Shown: positions 51,872 through 62,360 of the stretch, piece by piece
Layout of the letters: the number at the start of each line of letters is the position of its first letter
How positions within the stretch are numbered: the first letter of the stretch is position 1
NCBI RefSeq assembly: GCF_020080045.1
Contig: NZ_CP083452.1
Coordinates: 191,001-255,000, forward strand
Direction: 5' to 3'
DNA length: 64,000 bases
From: Comamonas odontotermitis
GTDB taxonomy: Bacteria; Pseudomonadota; Gammaproteobacteria; Burkholderiales; Burkholderiaceae_C
The notes under the pieces: generated by a model
Told to the model about the DNA's origin: nothing
Database searches by the model: none
What the model saw: only the letters and a program-made list of their open reading frames with translations
Position numbers and translations under genes: made by a program

Positions 51872-52777
51872 CTATGCAACGCCCTTGGCCTTGAACCAGT
51901 CCTGCATGCGCTTCCAGCCGTCTTCTGCAGCGTCCTTGCGGTAGCTGGGGCGGTAGTCGGCGTGGAAGGCGTGGCCAGCGTCAGGGTAGATGTGGAAGCT
52001 GGAGGCTCCAGCAGCAGCGTTGCCTGCGCTGGCGGCTTTTTGCAGGTCCTGCTTCATCACATCGACGGAATCCAGCGGAATGCCCTGGTCCTTGCCGCCG
52101 TACAGGCCGAGCACGGGTGCCTTCAGATCGGCCGCAATATCGGTCGGGTGCTTGGGCTGCAGGCTGCCTGCGGTGCCTTCCAGGCGGCCATACCAGGCCA
52201 CACCGGCTTTCACCTTGCCGGTGGCCGCATACAGCCAGGTGATACGGCCACCCCAGCAAAAGCCGGTGATGCCCGCGCGGCTTACATCGCCGCCATTGGC
52301 AGCGGCCCATTCCAGCGCGCCATCCAGGTCTTTCATCACCTGTGCGTCGGGCACCTTGCTGACCAATTCGGCCTGCAATTGGCTGATTTCGGTGTACTTG
52401 CGCGGGTCGCCCTGCCGGGCAAACAGTTCGGGGGCAATGGCCAGATACCCCAGCTTGGCCAGACGCCTGCAGGTGTCGGCGATGTAATCATGCACGCCAA
52501 AGATTTCCTGGATCACCAGGATCACCGGCAGATTGGCTTTGCCCTCGGGCGCCGCGCGGTACGCGCTGACCTGAAAGCCATCGACCGTGTACTGGATGGT
52601 GCCCGCCGTCAGGCCTGCATCGGATGTCTTGATGGCCGTTTGTGCCATGACAGGCGCAGCGGCTGCGGCGTAGCCCACGCCCAGTGCCATCTGCAGCGCG
52701 CTGCGGCGTGTGCTGCCTGCCGCAGTCGCGCGGCCGGGCAGGAGGGAGTCGAAATCGGCATTGGGAGAATGGGGCAT
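51872..52777 (-). CDS. Dienelactone hydrolase family protein, Tat-exported
   Basis: 301 residues of alpha/beta hydrolase fold. The catalytic triad is Cys174 (GFCWGG), Asp230 (GGKDQG) and His269 (DAGHAF), with the supporting Glu91 (IQEIFG), as in carboxymethylenebutenolidase. An N-terminal Tat signal (STRRSALQMALGVGYAAAAAPVMAQ) indicates a periplasmic enzyme, unlike the cytoplasmic catabolic ClcD. The substrate is unknown and may be a lactone or ester. ATG at 52777 with AAAGGAA; no ring-cleavage genes adjoin. Confidence 0.9.
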   Translation of the reverse strand: MPHSPNADFDSLLPGRATAAGSTRRSALQMALGVGYAAAAAPVMAQTAIKTSDAGLTAGTIQYTVDGFQVSAYRAAPEGKANLPVILVIQEIFGVHDYIADTCRRLAKLGYLAIAPELFARQGDPRKYTEISQLQAELVSKVPDAQVMKDLDGALEWAAANGGDVSRAGITGFCWGGRITWLYAATGKVKAGVAWYGRLEGTAGSLQPKHPTDIAADLKAPVLGLYGGKDQGIPLDSVDVMKQDLQKAASAGNAAAGASSFHIYPDAGHAFHADYRPSYRKDAAEDGWKRMQDWFKAKGVA

Positions 52778-52962
52778 GGGAATTCCTTTTCTGCGGATTG
52801 CAGTCCCATTATGGGGGACGATGAAAAATGGCCTGTCGCCCGCTTCGCAGGTCTGCACTTTCGCTGCCGTGCGGGGTGAAGGAAGGCATTGGGCGCCAAG
52901 TGCCCTTTGGCAAGAAAAATGCCTGGCAGGCGCCAGGCATGGGGGCGTAAGAACGTGTCAGG

Positions 52963-54168
52963 TCACTTCCACAGCGCGCACTTGGTTTCTTCCTTGGTGG
53001 TGAACACCTCGTCGCCGGGCAGCTTTTTGACGATCTTGTAGTAGTCCCAGGTGCCCTTGGATTCCTGTGGCGTCTTGACCTGAACGAGGTACATGTCGTG
53101 GATGTAGCTGCCGTCGGCGCGGATGGAGCCCGAGGCGAAGAAGTCGTCCATCTTCATGCCGCGCCAGGTTTCCATCACCTTGTCGGCATCGGTGGTGCCG
53201 GCAGCCTGCACGGCCTTGAGGTAGTTCATGGTGGCCGAGTAGTCGGCGGCCTGGATTTCGGTGGGGCGGCGCTGGGTTTTCTTCATGTAGGCATCGGCGA
53301 ACTTGCGCGATGCGTCGTTCATGTCCCAGTACCAGCTGGTGACGAACTGCATGCCCGCCGTGTTCTTCAGCCCCAGGCTGTGGATGTCGCTGTAGAAGAC
53401 GAGCAACGGTGCGATCTTCATCGATTTGTCGATGCCGAATTCCTTGGCGGCCTTGATGGCGTTGATGGTGTCGCCACCTGCATTGGCAAGCGCCAGTACC
53501 TGGGCCTTGGAGTTCTGTGCCTGCAGCAGGAAGGACGAGAAATCCGACGCATTGAGCGGATGGCGCACGGCGCTTGCCACGGCACCACCCTTGGCCTTGA
53601 CAACCTTGGAGGCATCGGCTTCCATCGCATGGCCGAAGGCATAGTCGGCGGTCAGAAAGAACCAGTTCTTGCCGCCGTTGTCGACGATGGCGCCTGCCGC
53701 ACCCTTGGAGAGGGCCACGGTGTCATAGGCATAGTGCACCGAGTAAGGGGTGCAGGCCTCGTTCGTCAGGGCGGAGGAGCCAGCGCCGTTGTTGATCATC
53801 ACGCGTTTTTTCTCGTCCGCCACCTTGGCCAGCGCCAGGGCGGTGCCAGAGTTGGTGCCGCTGAAGATCATCGTCAGGTTCTGCGTGTCGATCCACTCGC
53901 GCGCCTTGCTGGCGGCAATGTCGGCCTTGTTCTGGTGGTCGACGGTGAGCAGCTCGATGGGCTTGCCCAGCACCTTGCCGCCAAAATCATCGATGGCCAT
54001 CTGAATGGCGGTGGCGCCACCCTTGCCTTCGAGGTCAGCGTACAGGCTGGACATGTCGGAGATGTAGCCGATCTTGACCTTGTCCTGCGCGTGGGCCGTG
54101 CCCATGGCGGCGGTCAAACCCAGCAGTCCCAAGGTGGCCAAGGCCTGCGCCAGGCGTGTGCGTTGCAT
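52963..54168 (-). CDS. Liv-type ABC transporter substrate-binding protein
   Basis: 401 residues, type 1 binding protein with a Sec signal (ending GTAHAQ). Blocks KVKIGYISDMSSLYADLEGKGG, MIFSGTNSGTALALAKVADEKK, FLTADYAFGHAMEADASKVVKAKGG and AADYSATMNYLKAVQAAGTTDADKV are those of the branched-chain-amino-acid/amide/aromatic-compound binders. No permease genes are adjacent. ATG at 54168 with AGGAG. It is followed on its 5' side by aceE-type gene on the same strand but with a terminator between. Confidence 0.9.
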   Translation of the reverse strand: MQRTRLAQALATLGLLGLTAAMGTAHAQDKVKIGYISDMSSLYADLEGKGGATAIQMAIDDFGGKVLGKPIELLTVDHQNKADIAASKAREWIDTQNLTMIFSGTNSGTALALAKVADEKKRVMINNGAGSSALTNEACTPYSVHYAYDTVALSKGAAGAIVDNGGKNWFFLTADYAFGHAMEADASKVVKAKGGAVASAVRHPLNASDFSSFLLQAQNSKAQVLALANAGGDTINAIKAAKEFGIDKSMKIAPLLVFYSDIHSLGLKNTAGMQFVTSWYWDMNDASRKFADAYMKKTQRRPTEIQAADYSATMNYLKAVQAAGTTDADKVMETWRGMKMDDFFASGSIRADGSYIHDMYLVQVKTPQESKGTWDYYKIVKKLPGDEVFTTKEETKCALWK

Positions 54169-54298
54169 AGTTGCTCCTGATGTTGTGATGTTGTTCCAAT
54201 GCGGCAGCCGCATGGCCCGATACTGGCACGCACAGCGACGGGCGGTATTGGGGCAATTACTGCGCCGCACGCCAGACCGTTGGTGGCAGAATTTGCAT

Positions 54299-54341
54299 GA
54301 AAATAGCCATTGGCGCTCAACTGGTAAGCGCCAATAGCTAT
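54299..54341 (-). terminator. Terminator of the E1 gene
   Basis: ATAGCTATTGGCGCT and AGCGCCAATGGCTAT pair on the minus strand (one mismatch) and are followed by TTTTC, about 80 bp beyond the E1 stop. AATAGC-type hairpin family. Confidence 0.75.
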
Positions 54342-54421
54342 CAATTCAGGAGTCATCAGGCGTGATGTGCAGGCCTGGGCGGCTGCGCACAATGGCTTGG
54401 CTTTTTTGCCCAGATCAAGCT

Positions 54422-57121
54422 TTACTGTTGCTGGCTGCGCACATAGGTCTGCACGATGGCTGCCGCATCCACCGCAAAGTGGCGGCGCAGGGCAGCGCGC
54501 GAATCGCTGCGGCCGAAACCATCAGTGCCCAGCGTGTAATAGCGCTGGCGCGGCAGGCCCTGCGCATCGGCAGGCAGGTAGGCGCGCACCAGCTCGGGCA
54601 GGGCGCGCACATAGTCGCAGGCGGCGATGATGGGGCCTTGCGAGTGCTGCAACTGCTGGGCAAACCAGCCGGGCTGCAGCGGCTGGCCATCCGGGGCGTT
54701 GCGCCAGGCTTCGAGCTGTGCCTCGCCATCGCGTGCCAGCTCGGTGTAGCTGGTCACGCTCCAGACATCTGCTGCCACGCCATGCTCGCTCTCCAGTATG
54801 CGGGCGGCTTTCAGTACTTCGCCCATGATGGCGCCGCTGCCCAGGAGTTGCACGCGCTGCGTGCTCTCTTTTTTGCCAGCTTGCAGCAGGTACATGCCGC
54901 GCACCACGCCCTCGTGCGCATCAGGCGGCAGGCTGGGGTTGGCCACGTTTTCGTTGGTGACGGTGATGTAGTAGAACTCGTCGCACTGCTGCTGCAGCAT
55001 GCGGTGCATGCCGTGGTCGATGATGACGGCCAGCTCTCCGGCAAAGGCCGGGTCGTAGCTTTTGCAGTTGGGCACGGTCGAGGCCGTCAGCAGGCTGCTG
55101 CCATCCTGGTGCTGCAGGCCTTCGCCGCCCAGTGTGGTGCGGCCGCTGGTTGCGCCGATCAGAAATCCGCGTGCCCGCTGGTCGGCAGCGGCCCAGATCA
55201 GATCGCCCACGCGCTGGAAGCCGAACATGCTGTAGAAGATGAAAAACGGCAGCATGGCGGTGCCGTGCGTGCTGTAGCTGGTGGCCGCAGCTGTCCATGA
55301 GGAGATGGCACCGGCTTCACTGATGCCTTCTTCCAGAATCTGGCCCGTGGTCTCTTCGCGGTACAGCAGCATCGATGCGTTGTCTTCCGGCTGGTACAGC
55401 TGGCCGAACGGCGCATAGATGCCGACCTGGCGGAACAGCCCCGCCATGCCGAAGGTACGGGCTTCATCGGCCACGATGGGAACGATGCGCGGGCCCAGCT
55501 CCTTGTCCTTGAGCAGGTTGCCCAGCTGGCGCACAAAGGCCATGGTAGTGCTCATGGGCTTGCCATCGGCCTCCAGCGCAAACTGTGCGGTAGCCTGCAG
55601 GCTGGGCACCGCCACCTGCGGGGCCTGGGTCTTGCGTGCGGGCAGAAAACCGCCCAGGGCCTGGCGGCGCGCATGCAGGTAGCGCATCTCGGCGCTGCCG
55701 TCGGCGGGTTTGAGGAAGGCCGCAGAGGTTGCCTGTACGTCGGTCAGCGGCAGGCTGAAGCGGTCGCGGAAGGCGAGCAGGTCTTCGGCGCCCAGTTTCT
55801 TTTGCTGGTGCGAAGTCATGCGGCCCTGGCCGATGCTGCCCATGCCGTAGCCCTTCATCGTCTTGGCCAGCACCACGGTGGGCTGGCCGCTGTGCGCGGC
55901 GGCGCTGGCAAAGGCGGCATGGATCTTGACCGGATCGTGTCCGCCCCGGCGCAGGCGGTCGATGTCGCTGTCGGAGAGGTGGGCGACGAGGGCGGCCAGC
56001 TCGGGGCTCTGGTTGAAGAAATGCTCGCGGTTGAAGGCGCCATCGTTGGCCGACAGGGTCTGGAACTCGCCATCGACCGTGTGCGCAAAGGTGCGTGCCA
56101 GCACATGGCTGTGGTCGCGTGCCAGAAGCGCATCCCATTCCGAGCCCCACAGGCATTTGACGACGTTCCAGCCCGCGCCGCTGAAGAGCGATTCCAGCTC
56201 ATCGACGATGCGGCCGTTGCCGCGCACCGGGCCGTCGAGCCGCTGCAGGTTGCAGTTGATGACGAAGATGCAGTTATCCAGCCCTTCGCGGGCAGCGAGG
56301 GTGAGTGCCGCGATGGATTCGGGCTCGTCCATTTCGCCGTCGCCAAAAAAACCCCACACCTTGCGGCCAGCGGTGTCGGCCAGGCCTCGGTGCGCCAGGT
56401 AGCGCATGAAGCGCGCCTGGTAGATGGCGTTGATGGGGCCGATGCCCATCGAGCCGGTGGGAAACTGCCAGAACTCCGGCATCAGATAGGGGTGCGGATA
56501 GGAGCACAGGCCCTGAATGCCCTGGCTGGCGGCCACCAGCTCCTGGCGGTAGTGGCTCAGGTTGTCTTCTCCCAGCCGTCCCTCGAGAAAGGCGCGGGCA
56601 TACACGCCGGGCGACGAATGCGGCTGAAAGAACACCAGGTCGGCGGCCTGGTGGCCGTCATCGGCGCGGAAGAAGTGGTTGAAGCCGGTCTCGAACAGAT
56701 CGGCCGCCGATGCGTAGCTGGCGATGTGGCCACCCAGCTCGCCATGCGCGGCATTGGCGCGCACCACCATAGCCAGTGCATTCCAGCGCAGGATGGCAGA
56801 GAGTCTTTTTTCCAGGTCCACATCGCCCGGATAGGGCGGTTGCTCATCTACGGTGATGGTGTTGACATACGGCGTGTTGCCCGAAGGCTTCCACGCCACA
56901 TGGCGCTTGCGGGCATGGGCAAGCAGCGCATCCAGCAGTGCGGCTGCCTGCTCCTTGCCCTGTGTTGCGCCATAGACGGCAAGCAGTCCATCGAAGGCCT
57001 CACACCATTCAGCCAGTTCGGCGGGGTCGGCTTGCGGGGCTGCAGGCAAATGGGTAGGGGGCTGGCGCACGGCGGTCTCCTGTCTGGCGCGGGAATGCGG
57101 GGATGCAATGGGCCCGATCAT
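54422..57121 (-). CDS. Pyruvate dehydrogenase-type E1 component (homodimeric, AceE/MdeB-like)
   Basis: 899 residues, collinear with E. coli AceE. The thiamine diphosphate motif is GDGEMDEPES...VINCNLQ near residue 280; other blocks are AFLEGRLGEDNLSHYRQE, SYPHPYLMPEFWQFPTGSMGIGPI, AKTMKGYGMG, PIVADEARTFGMAGLFRQVGIYAP and SGRTTLGGEGLQHQDG. It decarboxylates pyruvate or another 2-oxoacid and acylates lipoyl-E2. No E2 (aceF) or E3 gene adjoins, and the C-terminus ends about 20 residues earlier than in AceE. It may be a second E1 such as the 2-oxobutyrate enzyme MdeB. ATG at 57121 chosen because it lies near the conserved EWCEAFDGLLAV. Confidence 0.9.
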   Translation of the reverse strand: MIGPIASPHSRARQETAVRQPPTHLPAAPQADPAELAEWCEAFDGLLAVYGATQGKEQAAALLDALLAHARKRHVAWKPSGNTPYVNTITVDEQPPYPGDVDLEKRLSAILRWNALAMVVRANAAHGELGGHIASYASAADLFETGFNHFFRADDGHQAADLVFFQPHSSPGVYARAFLEGRLGEDNLSHYRQELVAASQGIQGLCSYPHPYLMPEFWQFPTGSMGIGPINAIYQARFMRYLAHRGLADTAGRKVWGFFGDGEMDEPESIAALTLAAREGLDNCIFVINCNLQRLDGPVRGNGRIVDELESLFSGAGWNVVKCLWGSEWDALLARDHSHVLARTFAHTVDGEFQTLSANDGAFNREHFFNQSPELAALVAHLSDSDIDRLRRGGHDPVKIHAAFASAAAHSGQPTVVLAKTMKGYGMGSIGQGRMTSHQQKKLGAEDLLAFRDRFSLPLTDVQATSAAFLKPADGSAEMRYLHARRQALGGFLPARKTQAPQVAVPSLQATAQFALEADGKPMSTTMAFVRQLGNLLKDKELGPRIVPIVADEARTFGMAGLFRQVGIYAPFGQLYQPEDNASMLLYREETTGQILEEGISEAGAISSWTAAATSYSTHGTAMLPFFIFYSMFGFQRVGDLIWAAADQRARGFLIGATSGRTTLGGEGLQHQDGSSLLTASTVPNCKSYDPAFAGELAVIIDHGMHRMLQQQCDEFYYITVTNENVANPSLPPDAHEGVVRGMYLLQAGKKESTQRVQLLGSGAIMGEVLKAARILESEHGVAADVWSVTSYTELARDGEAQLEAWRNAPDGQPLQPGWFAQQLQHSQGPIIAACDYVRALPELVRAYLPADAQGLPRQRYYTLGTDGFGRSDSRAALRRHFAVDAAAIVQTYVRSQQQ

Positions 57122-57304
57122 GCCATGGAAGGCTTTCTCTGCCCGATGGCCCGGCGACAGACGGGTGGTGACGAAAGTATCATTTTTCAATACCATTTTT
57201 ATTGAAAGCTGCTACCGGCATTAAAGGGGGATGCTGGCAAGGCCGCTGGATTGCATGATGGCGCCGTGTTCAACCAACGCGGGGCCCGGATGCTCCGATC
57301 ACAC

Positions 57305-57805
57305 ATGTCTCACTCATTCAACCCTGTTCAACGTGACACCCGTGCATGGCAATACCAGGTATGGATTTCGTTCGGTATTGCGATCTCGATGTGCGCGATC
57401 GGCCTGGCCTGGCTGCCGGGGCAACACCTGGAGCAGGCGTTCATGGTGATGGGCTATATGTTCTGTCTCTCGGCGGCCTTCGTGCTGGCCAAGTTTGTAC
57501 GGGACAAGCAATCGGACAGCGGCAAGTCTGCTGGTGACACTCCGATGTGGCGCTTTGTGGTCTGGGGTGGCTTTGCCATCGCCATGGGCCTGACGGGCTG
57601 GGGCCTGCTGAGCATGGACATCAACCCCACCTACAAGGCGTTCCTGGGCGTGAGCTGGCTGTACATGATCACCACGGCCTTCACCCTGGCCAAGATGCTG
57701 CGCGACAAGCATGAATCGGATCTGGCTGCAGCCTTGTACAGTGCCCGCGCCATGCGTAGCGAGCAGCGCAACCCAGAAGTGAGCAGCAGCCAGGAGCGCG
57801 TGTGA
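57305..57805 (+). CDS. YiaA/YiaB-family inner membrane protein
   Basis: 166 residues with four helices arranged as two YiaAB repeats: WISFGIAISMCAIGLAWLPG...MGYMFCLSAAFVLAKFVRDK and FVVWGGFAIAMGLTGWGLL...VSWLYMITTAFTLAKMLRDK. Each repeat ends with the same LAKxxRDK motif. Role unknown; E. coli YiaA and YiaB are linked only to stress. Start at the ATG 57305 (MSHSFNPVQRDTRAWQYQ). Confidence 0.82.
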   Translation: MSHSFNPVQRDTRAWQYQVWISFGIAISMCAIGLAWLPGQHLEQAFMVMGYMFCLSAAFVLAKFVRDKQSDSGKSAGDTPMWRFVVWGGFAIAMGLTGWGLLSMDINPTYKAFLGVSWLYMITTAFTLAKMLRDKHESDLAAALYSARAMRSEQRNPEVSSSQERV

Positions 57806-57843
57806 ACGCGGGCCGCATACACCAGCCAACACGGGAGCACAGC

Positions 57844-58320
57844 ATGAAGAGCCCAGTCCTTGCCGGATTGCAACGTACTGCCACAGCAGCCATCGCTGGC
57901 GCCGCCCTGGTGCTGGGGCTGGCCACGGCCCCCGCCGCCCATGCGCAAAGCGATGCATCGCTGATGGTGTCGGCCCTGCCCATTGCCTCGGTTGTGGTGG
58001 GGACTGCGGTGTCGGTGGGCGCATCCACCGCCGTCGTGGCGTTGCCGGTGGCTTTGTCGGTCGATGGTGCCAAGCTCGTCGTCAAGGGCGTCAAGGCATC
58101 GGCCAAGGGCACAGTGTTGCTGCTGGAGAGCGCTTCGGACGGTGCAGCCGCCAGCATTGAGCTGTCGGCCGGCGCATTGGGCGCCAGTGCTGCCAGCGTG
58201 GGCACGGCCATCTTCGTGAGCGTTATCGGCACAGGAGTTCTGCTGTCGGCAGCGGGCGAAGTGATCGCCTTTGTGCCGAACGAAATCGGCAAGGCGTTGC
58301 TCTACAACGAGCGCCTGTAA
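57844..58320 (+). CDS. Secreted hypothetical protein upstream of DUF2145 gene
   Basis: 158 residues. Signal peptide ends near AAHAQS (residue 36). The mature part is small-residue-rich with hydrophobic stretches (ALPIASVVVGTAVSVGASTAVVALPVALSV, AASVGTAIFVSVIGTGVLLSAAGEVIAFV), so it may insert in a membrane. I recognise no family. It starts 38 bp after the YiaAB gene and 21 bp before the DUF2145 gene, and likely works with the latter. Confidence 0.7.
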   Translation: MKSPVLAGLQRTATAAIAGAALVLGLATAPAAHAQSDASLMVSALPIASVVVGTAVSVGASTAVVALPVALSVDGAKLVVKGVKASAKGTVLLLESASDGAAASIELSAGALGASAASVGTAIFVSVIGTGVLLSAAGEVIAFVPNEIGKALLYNERL

Positions 58321-58341
58321 GAACGCCCCAAGGAGATTGCG

Positions 58342-59124
58342 ATGATGAAACCATTCCGCGTGACCCTCATGGCAGCAGCGATGCTGGCTGCAGCAGGCGC
58401 CCAGGCCGGGCGCAGCTGCGAAGTGCAGAAGCCGACGGTGGAAAGTGTGCGCAAGAGCCTGGACTTGGCGCAACACGTGGCACAGGCGCTGGATGCCAGC
58501 GGCGCGCAGGTTGTGCTGCTGGGCCGCCAGGGGCAGGATCTGAGCAAGTACCAGCTGCAGTACTCGCACATGGGCTGGGCCTACAAGTCGGCCACAGGTG
58601 CCTGGCGCGTGGTGCACAAGCTCAATGATTGCGGTACTGCCGCTTCTCACGTGTACCGCCAGGGTCTGGGGGAGTTCTTTCTGGACGACCTGTGGCGTTA
58701 CCAGGCGGTGCTCATGGTGCCTGCGCCTGCGGTACAGCAGAAATTGCTGCTGGCGCTCTCTGGCAATGAGCAACCCCTGCAACTGCATGAACCGCACTAC
58801 AGCATGGTGGCCTATCCATGGAGCCTGCGCTACCAGCAAAGCAACCAATGGGCGTTGGAAGCGCTGGCGCAGGCCATGGAGCCTGCAGTGCACAGCCGCG
58901 GCCAGGCGCAGGCATGGCTGCAGCTGCAAGGCTACCAGCCCAGCGATTTGCGCATTGGCGCCATGACGCGCCTGGGCGGCCGCATGACGCGCGCCAATAT
59001 TGCCTTTGATGACCATCCACCCGAGAAGCGTTTTTCGGGCCATATCGAGACCACGACGGTGGATTCGGTTCTGCAGTTTCTGCAGCGAAGGCAGCTGGCC
59101 GCGGCCCCGCAGCTGGTGCAATAG
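58342..59124 (+). CDS. DUF2145 family exported protein
   Basis: 260 residues with a signal peptide ending GAQAGR. Conserved blocks are LDLAQHVAQALDASGAQVVLLGRQGQDLSKYQLQYSHMGWAY, WRVVHKLNDCG, YRQGLGEFFLDDLWRYQAVLMVP, YPWSLRYQQSNQWALEALA and LGGRMTRANIAFDDHP. These match DUF2145, whose Cys/His pattern (HMGWAY, NQWALE) suggests an NlpC/P60-like hydrolase fold. Function untested as far as I know. AAGGAG precedes the ATG. Confidence 0.85.
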   Translation: MMKPFRVTLMAAAMLAAAGAQAGRSCEVQKPTVESVRKSLDLAQHVAQALDASGAQVVLLGRQGQDLSKYQLQYSHMGWAYKSATGAWRVVHKLNDCGTAASHVYRQGLGEFFLDDLWRYQAVLMVPAPAVQQKLLLALSGNEQPLQLHEPHYSMVAYPWSLRYQQSNQWALEALAQAMEPAVHSRGQAQAWLQLQGYQPSDLRIGAMTRLGGRMTRANIAFDDHPPEKRFSGHIETTTVDSVLQFLQRRQLAAAPQLVQ

Positions 59125-59148
59125 CGATTCAAACCATGACTGGACAGG

Positions 59149-59193
59149 CTGCCAGCGCACGATTGGCGTGCGCTGGCAGCTATTATTTTTTTA
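59149..59193 (+). terminator. Terminator of the DUF2145 operon
   Basis: CTGCCAGCGCACG pairs perfectly with CGTGCGCTGGCAG around ATTGG, followed by CTATTATTTTTTTA. The T-run overlaps the stop region of the convergent GGDEF gene. Confidence 0.92.
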
Positions 59194-60603
59194 TCGAGCC
59201 GGGCCCAGCATCACGCAGTCGCGGCCACGGCTCTTGGCCTGGTAGAGCGCCACATCGGCATCGCGCAGCAGATTTTCGATGGAGTCGTACTGTGACAGCT
59301 GCGCCACGTGGGCGACGCCAATACTGACCGTGGCAGACAGCGATTCGTTGCTCAGGGTCTGGAACTTGCCTGCCCGAACGGCAAGGCAGAGCCGCTCGGC
59401 AATCGTAGCGGCATCCTGGGCGCTGATGTGCGGCAGCACCACAGCGAATTCTTCCCCGCCGATACGGCCAAACACGTCCTGCGGGCGCAAGGTATGAACC
59501 ACGGTGCGGGAGAACTCGCACAGCAGGTGATCTCCGGTGGCATGGCCGTGGCTGTCGTTCACGCGCTTGAAATGATCCAGGTCAAGCATCAGCACCGCCA
59601 CGGATCCGCGCTCGTGCATCAGCCGCTGGAGCAGCAGCTCGCTTGCCTGCACGAAACCGTTGCGACTGAGCACGCCGGTCAGGCTGTCATGGTGGGCCTG
59701 GTAGCGCATGCGGTTGAGCAATTCAGAGCGCGCAGCATGCGCTCCGGCCACCGACAGTGGGCCCAGGATCAGCATGGTGACCCCCAGACGGAAGGTGGCT
59801 ACGTCCACAAACTGCGCTGGCGTGAAATCGAGCCTGGAGGCCACGATGATCTTCGTGGCAAACACCAGCATGGTGATGATGGTGGTGGGCAGGATGCGGT
59901 AACTCAGGGCACACCACAGAAGCGCAGGCAGCGAAAAGGCCAGGGCCCCGACCTTGCCGGCGACCGTATAGCTGGCTGCTTCCAGCACGACGACAGCCGC
60001 CACCGGCAGCACACGTGCGGCGATCGGCAGAGCCTCCTGCACCAGGGTGGCTTTGCGTGCCGTGGGCAGCGCCAGCAGGAAAGGCAGCAGGATCATCGCG
60101 TTCATCCACTCGCCGGTCCACCACATCAGGGTTCCCTGCAGCAGCGGAACACTGAAGGCATAAGCGCTGATGGGACCACCAATGGCGGCCGATACCGTGG
60201 TGGCGACGCCGCTGCCATAGAACACCAGGAGCGCGGAGAACTGGCCTTCCATCTGCAGATCGCGCTCGGAGTGCTTGTGCATGACCCACCAGGCAGAAGC
60301 AGCTCCTACCATGTTGGCGACCGAAAACCCCATGGACACCCACAGATTGCTGCCGGTGAGCACATCCGCCGCTACATAGCTGACAAAGATGGCAGCCATG
60401 CCCAGGGGTTGCAACAGCACACGCGGGTAGCGCAAAAACAATACCAGCAGCAACTGATTGGCTGGCCAGAAAACGGAGAGAAAACCGATGGGCCGCAGCA
60501 CAATCCCCAGCAAGCATGCGGCAAATATGGCGGCACAGGCATAGGCCAGCAAGCGGCCACTATGGGGCGTGCTCATGGAGGTGGCGGATGTGGCAAGCAA
60601 CAT
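59191..60603 (-). CDS. MASE1 domain diguanylate cyclase
   Basis: 470 residues. The first 290 residues contain about eight membrane helices of MASE1 type (VFWPANQLLLVLFLRYP, IGGPISAYAF, WTGEWMNAMILLPFLLALPT). The C-terminal GGDEF domain has the active motif GGEEF at 382-386 and the product-inhibition site R373-x2-D376 five residues before it, so an active, feedback-inhibited c-di-GMP synthase is expected. DLDHFKRVNDSHGHATGDHLL is the substrate-binding block. ATG at 60603 is used; an ATG nine codons downstream is possible and neither has a good ribosome binding site. Confidence 0.92.
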   Translation of the reverse strand: MLLATSATSMSTPHSGRLLAYACAAIFAACLLGIVLRPIGFLSVFWPANQLLLVLFLRYPRVLLQPLGMAAIFVSYVAADVLTGSNLWVSMGFSVANMVGAASAWWVMHKHSERDLQMEGQFSALLVFYGSGVATTVSAAIGGPISAYAFSVPLLQGTLMWWTGEWMNAMILLPFLLALPTARKATLVQEALPIAARVLPVAAVVVLEAASYTVAGKVGALAFSLPALLWCALSYRILPTTIITMLVFATKIIVASRLDFTPAQFVDVATFRLGVTMLILGPLSVAGAHAARSELLNRMRYQAHHDSLTGVLSRNGFVQASELLLQRLMHERGSVAVLMLDLDHFKRVNDSHGHATGDHLLCEFSRTVVHTLRPQDVFGRIGGEEFAVVLPHISAQDAATIAERLCLAVRAGKFQTLSNESLSATVSIGVAHVAQLSQYDSIENLLRDADVALYQAKSRGRDCVMLGPAR

Positions 60604-61061
60604 GGTCGTGTAAGCAGATGTTCGGAATATACCTGCTGAACATTTTTGACGCACATCATTTTTAGGGCAGGGTGCTTCCGCGGCTGTGGCCGAGGCGCAT
60701 CCAGATTGAGCTGCCACATTCCGATAGAGGGCGCTCGCCTTCATCCACCTTCTGCAACAGCTGGCCTCTGCTTGCATTGCAGGCATAAAAAGGGATAGCG
60801 GTCTGCGCCCGTCGGTATTGCGTTGTAGGTATTTTGGGCGCGCAATACATCGGAACAGGGAGCGCCGCAACGGTGCAGATGACCGGTGCCTGCCCTCGGT
60901 GGATGCGCTGGTTGTGGGGCCTGGAGCGCAGCAGGCAGGCATGGACGGGCTCTTCAATGACGAATGTCAATCCTTGTCAAACCTGTATCGTGCAAGGCAC
61001 GGTATGGTCGCCAAGCTGCGCCAGCCACCGGATGGTCTGCAGGCGGCTGGCTCAGGGGCGG
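60604..61061. other. Gene-free region between tgt and the GGDEF gene
   Basis: 458 bp. It must contain the promoter of the GGDEF gene; TGCTTGCATTGCAGGCA near 60769 forms a small hairpin. I see no coding frame with family features, no terminator for tgt with a T-run, and no RNA gene. Confidence 0.4.
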
Positions 61062-62321
<1,260 letters not shown>

Positions 62322-62360
62322 CTACACTGGGCCTATTGCCATTACGCCAAGGAGCGAGCC

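Noticed and set aside
60834..61061. Possible gene between the GGDEF gene and tgt
   Set aside because: Frames are open only because of GC content and run on antisense to tgt; no ribosome binding site or domain.
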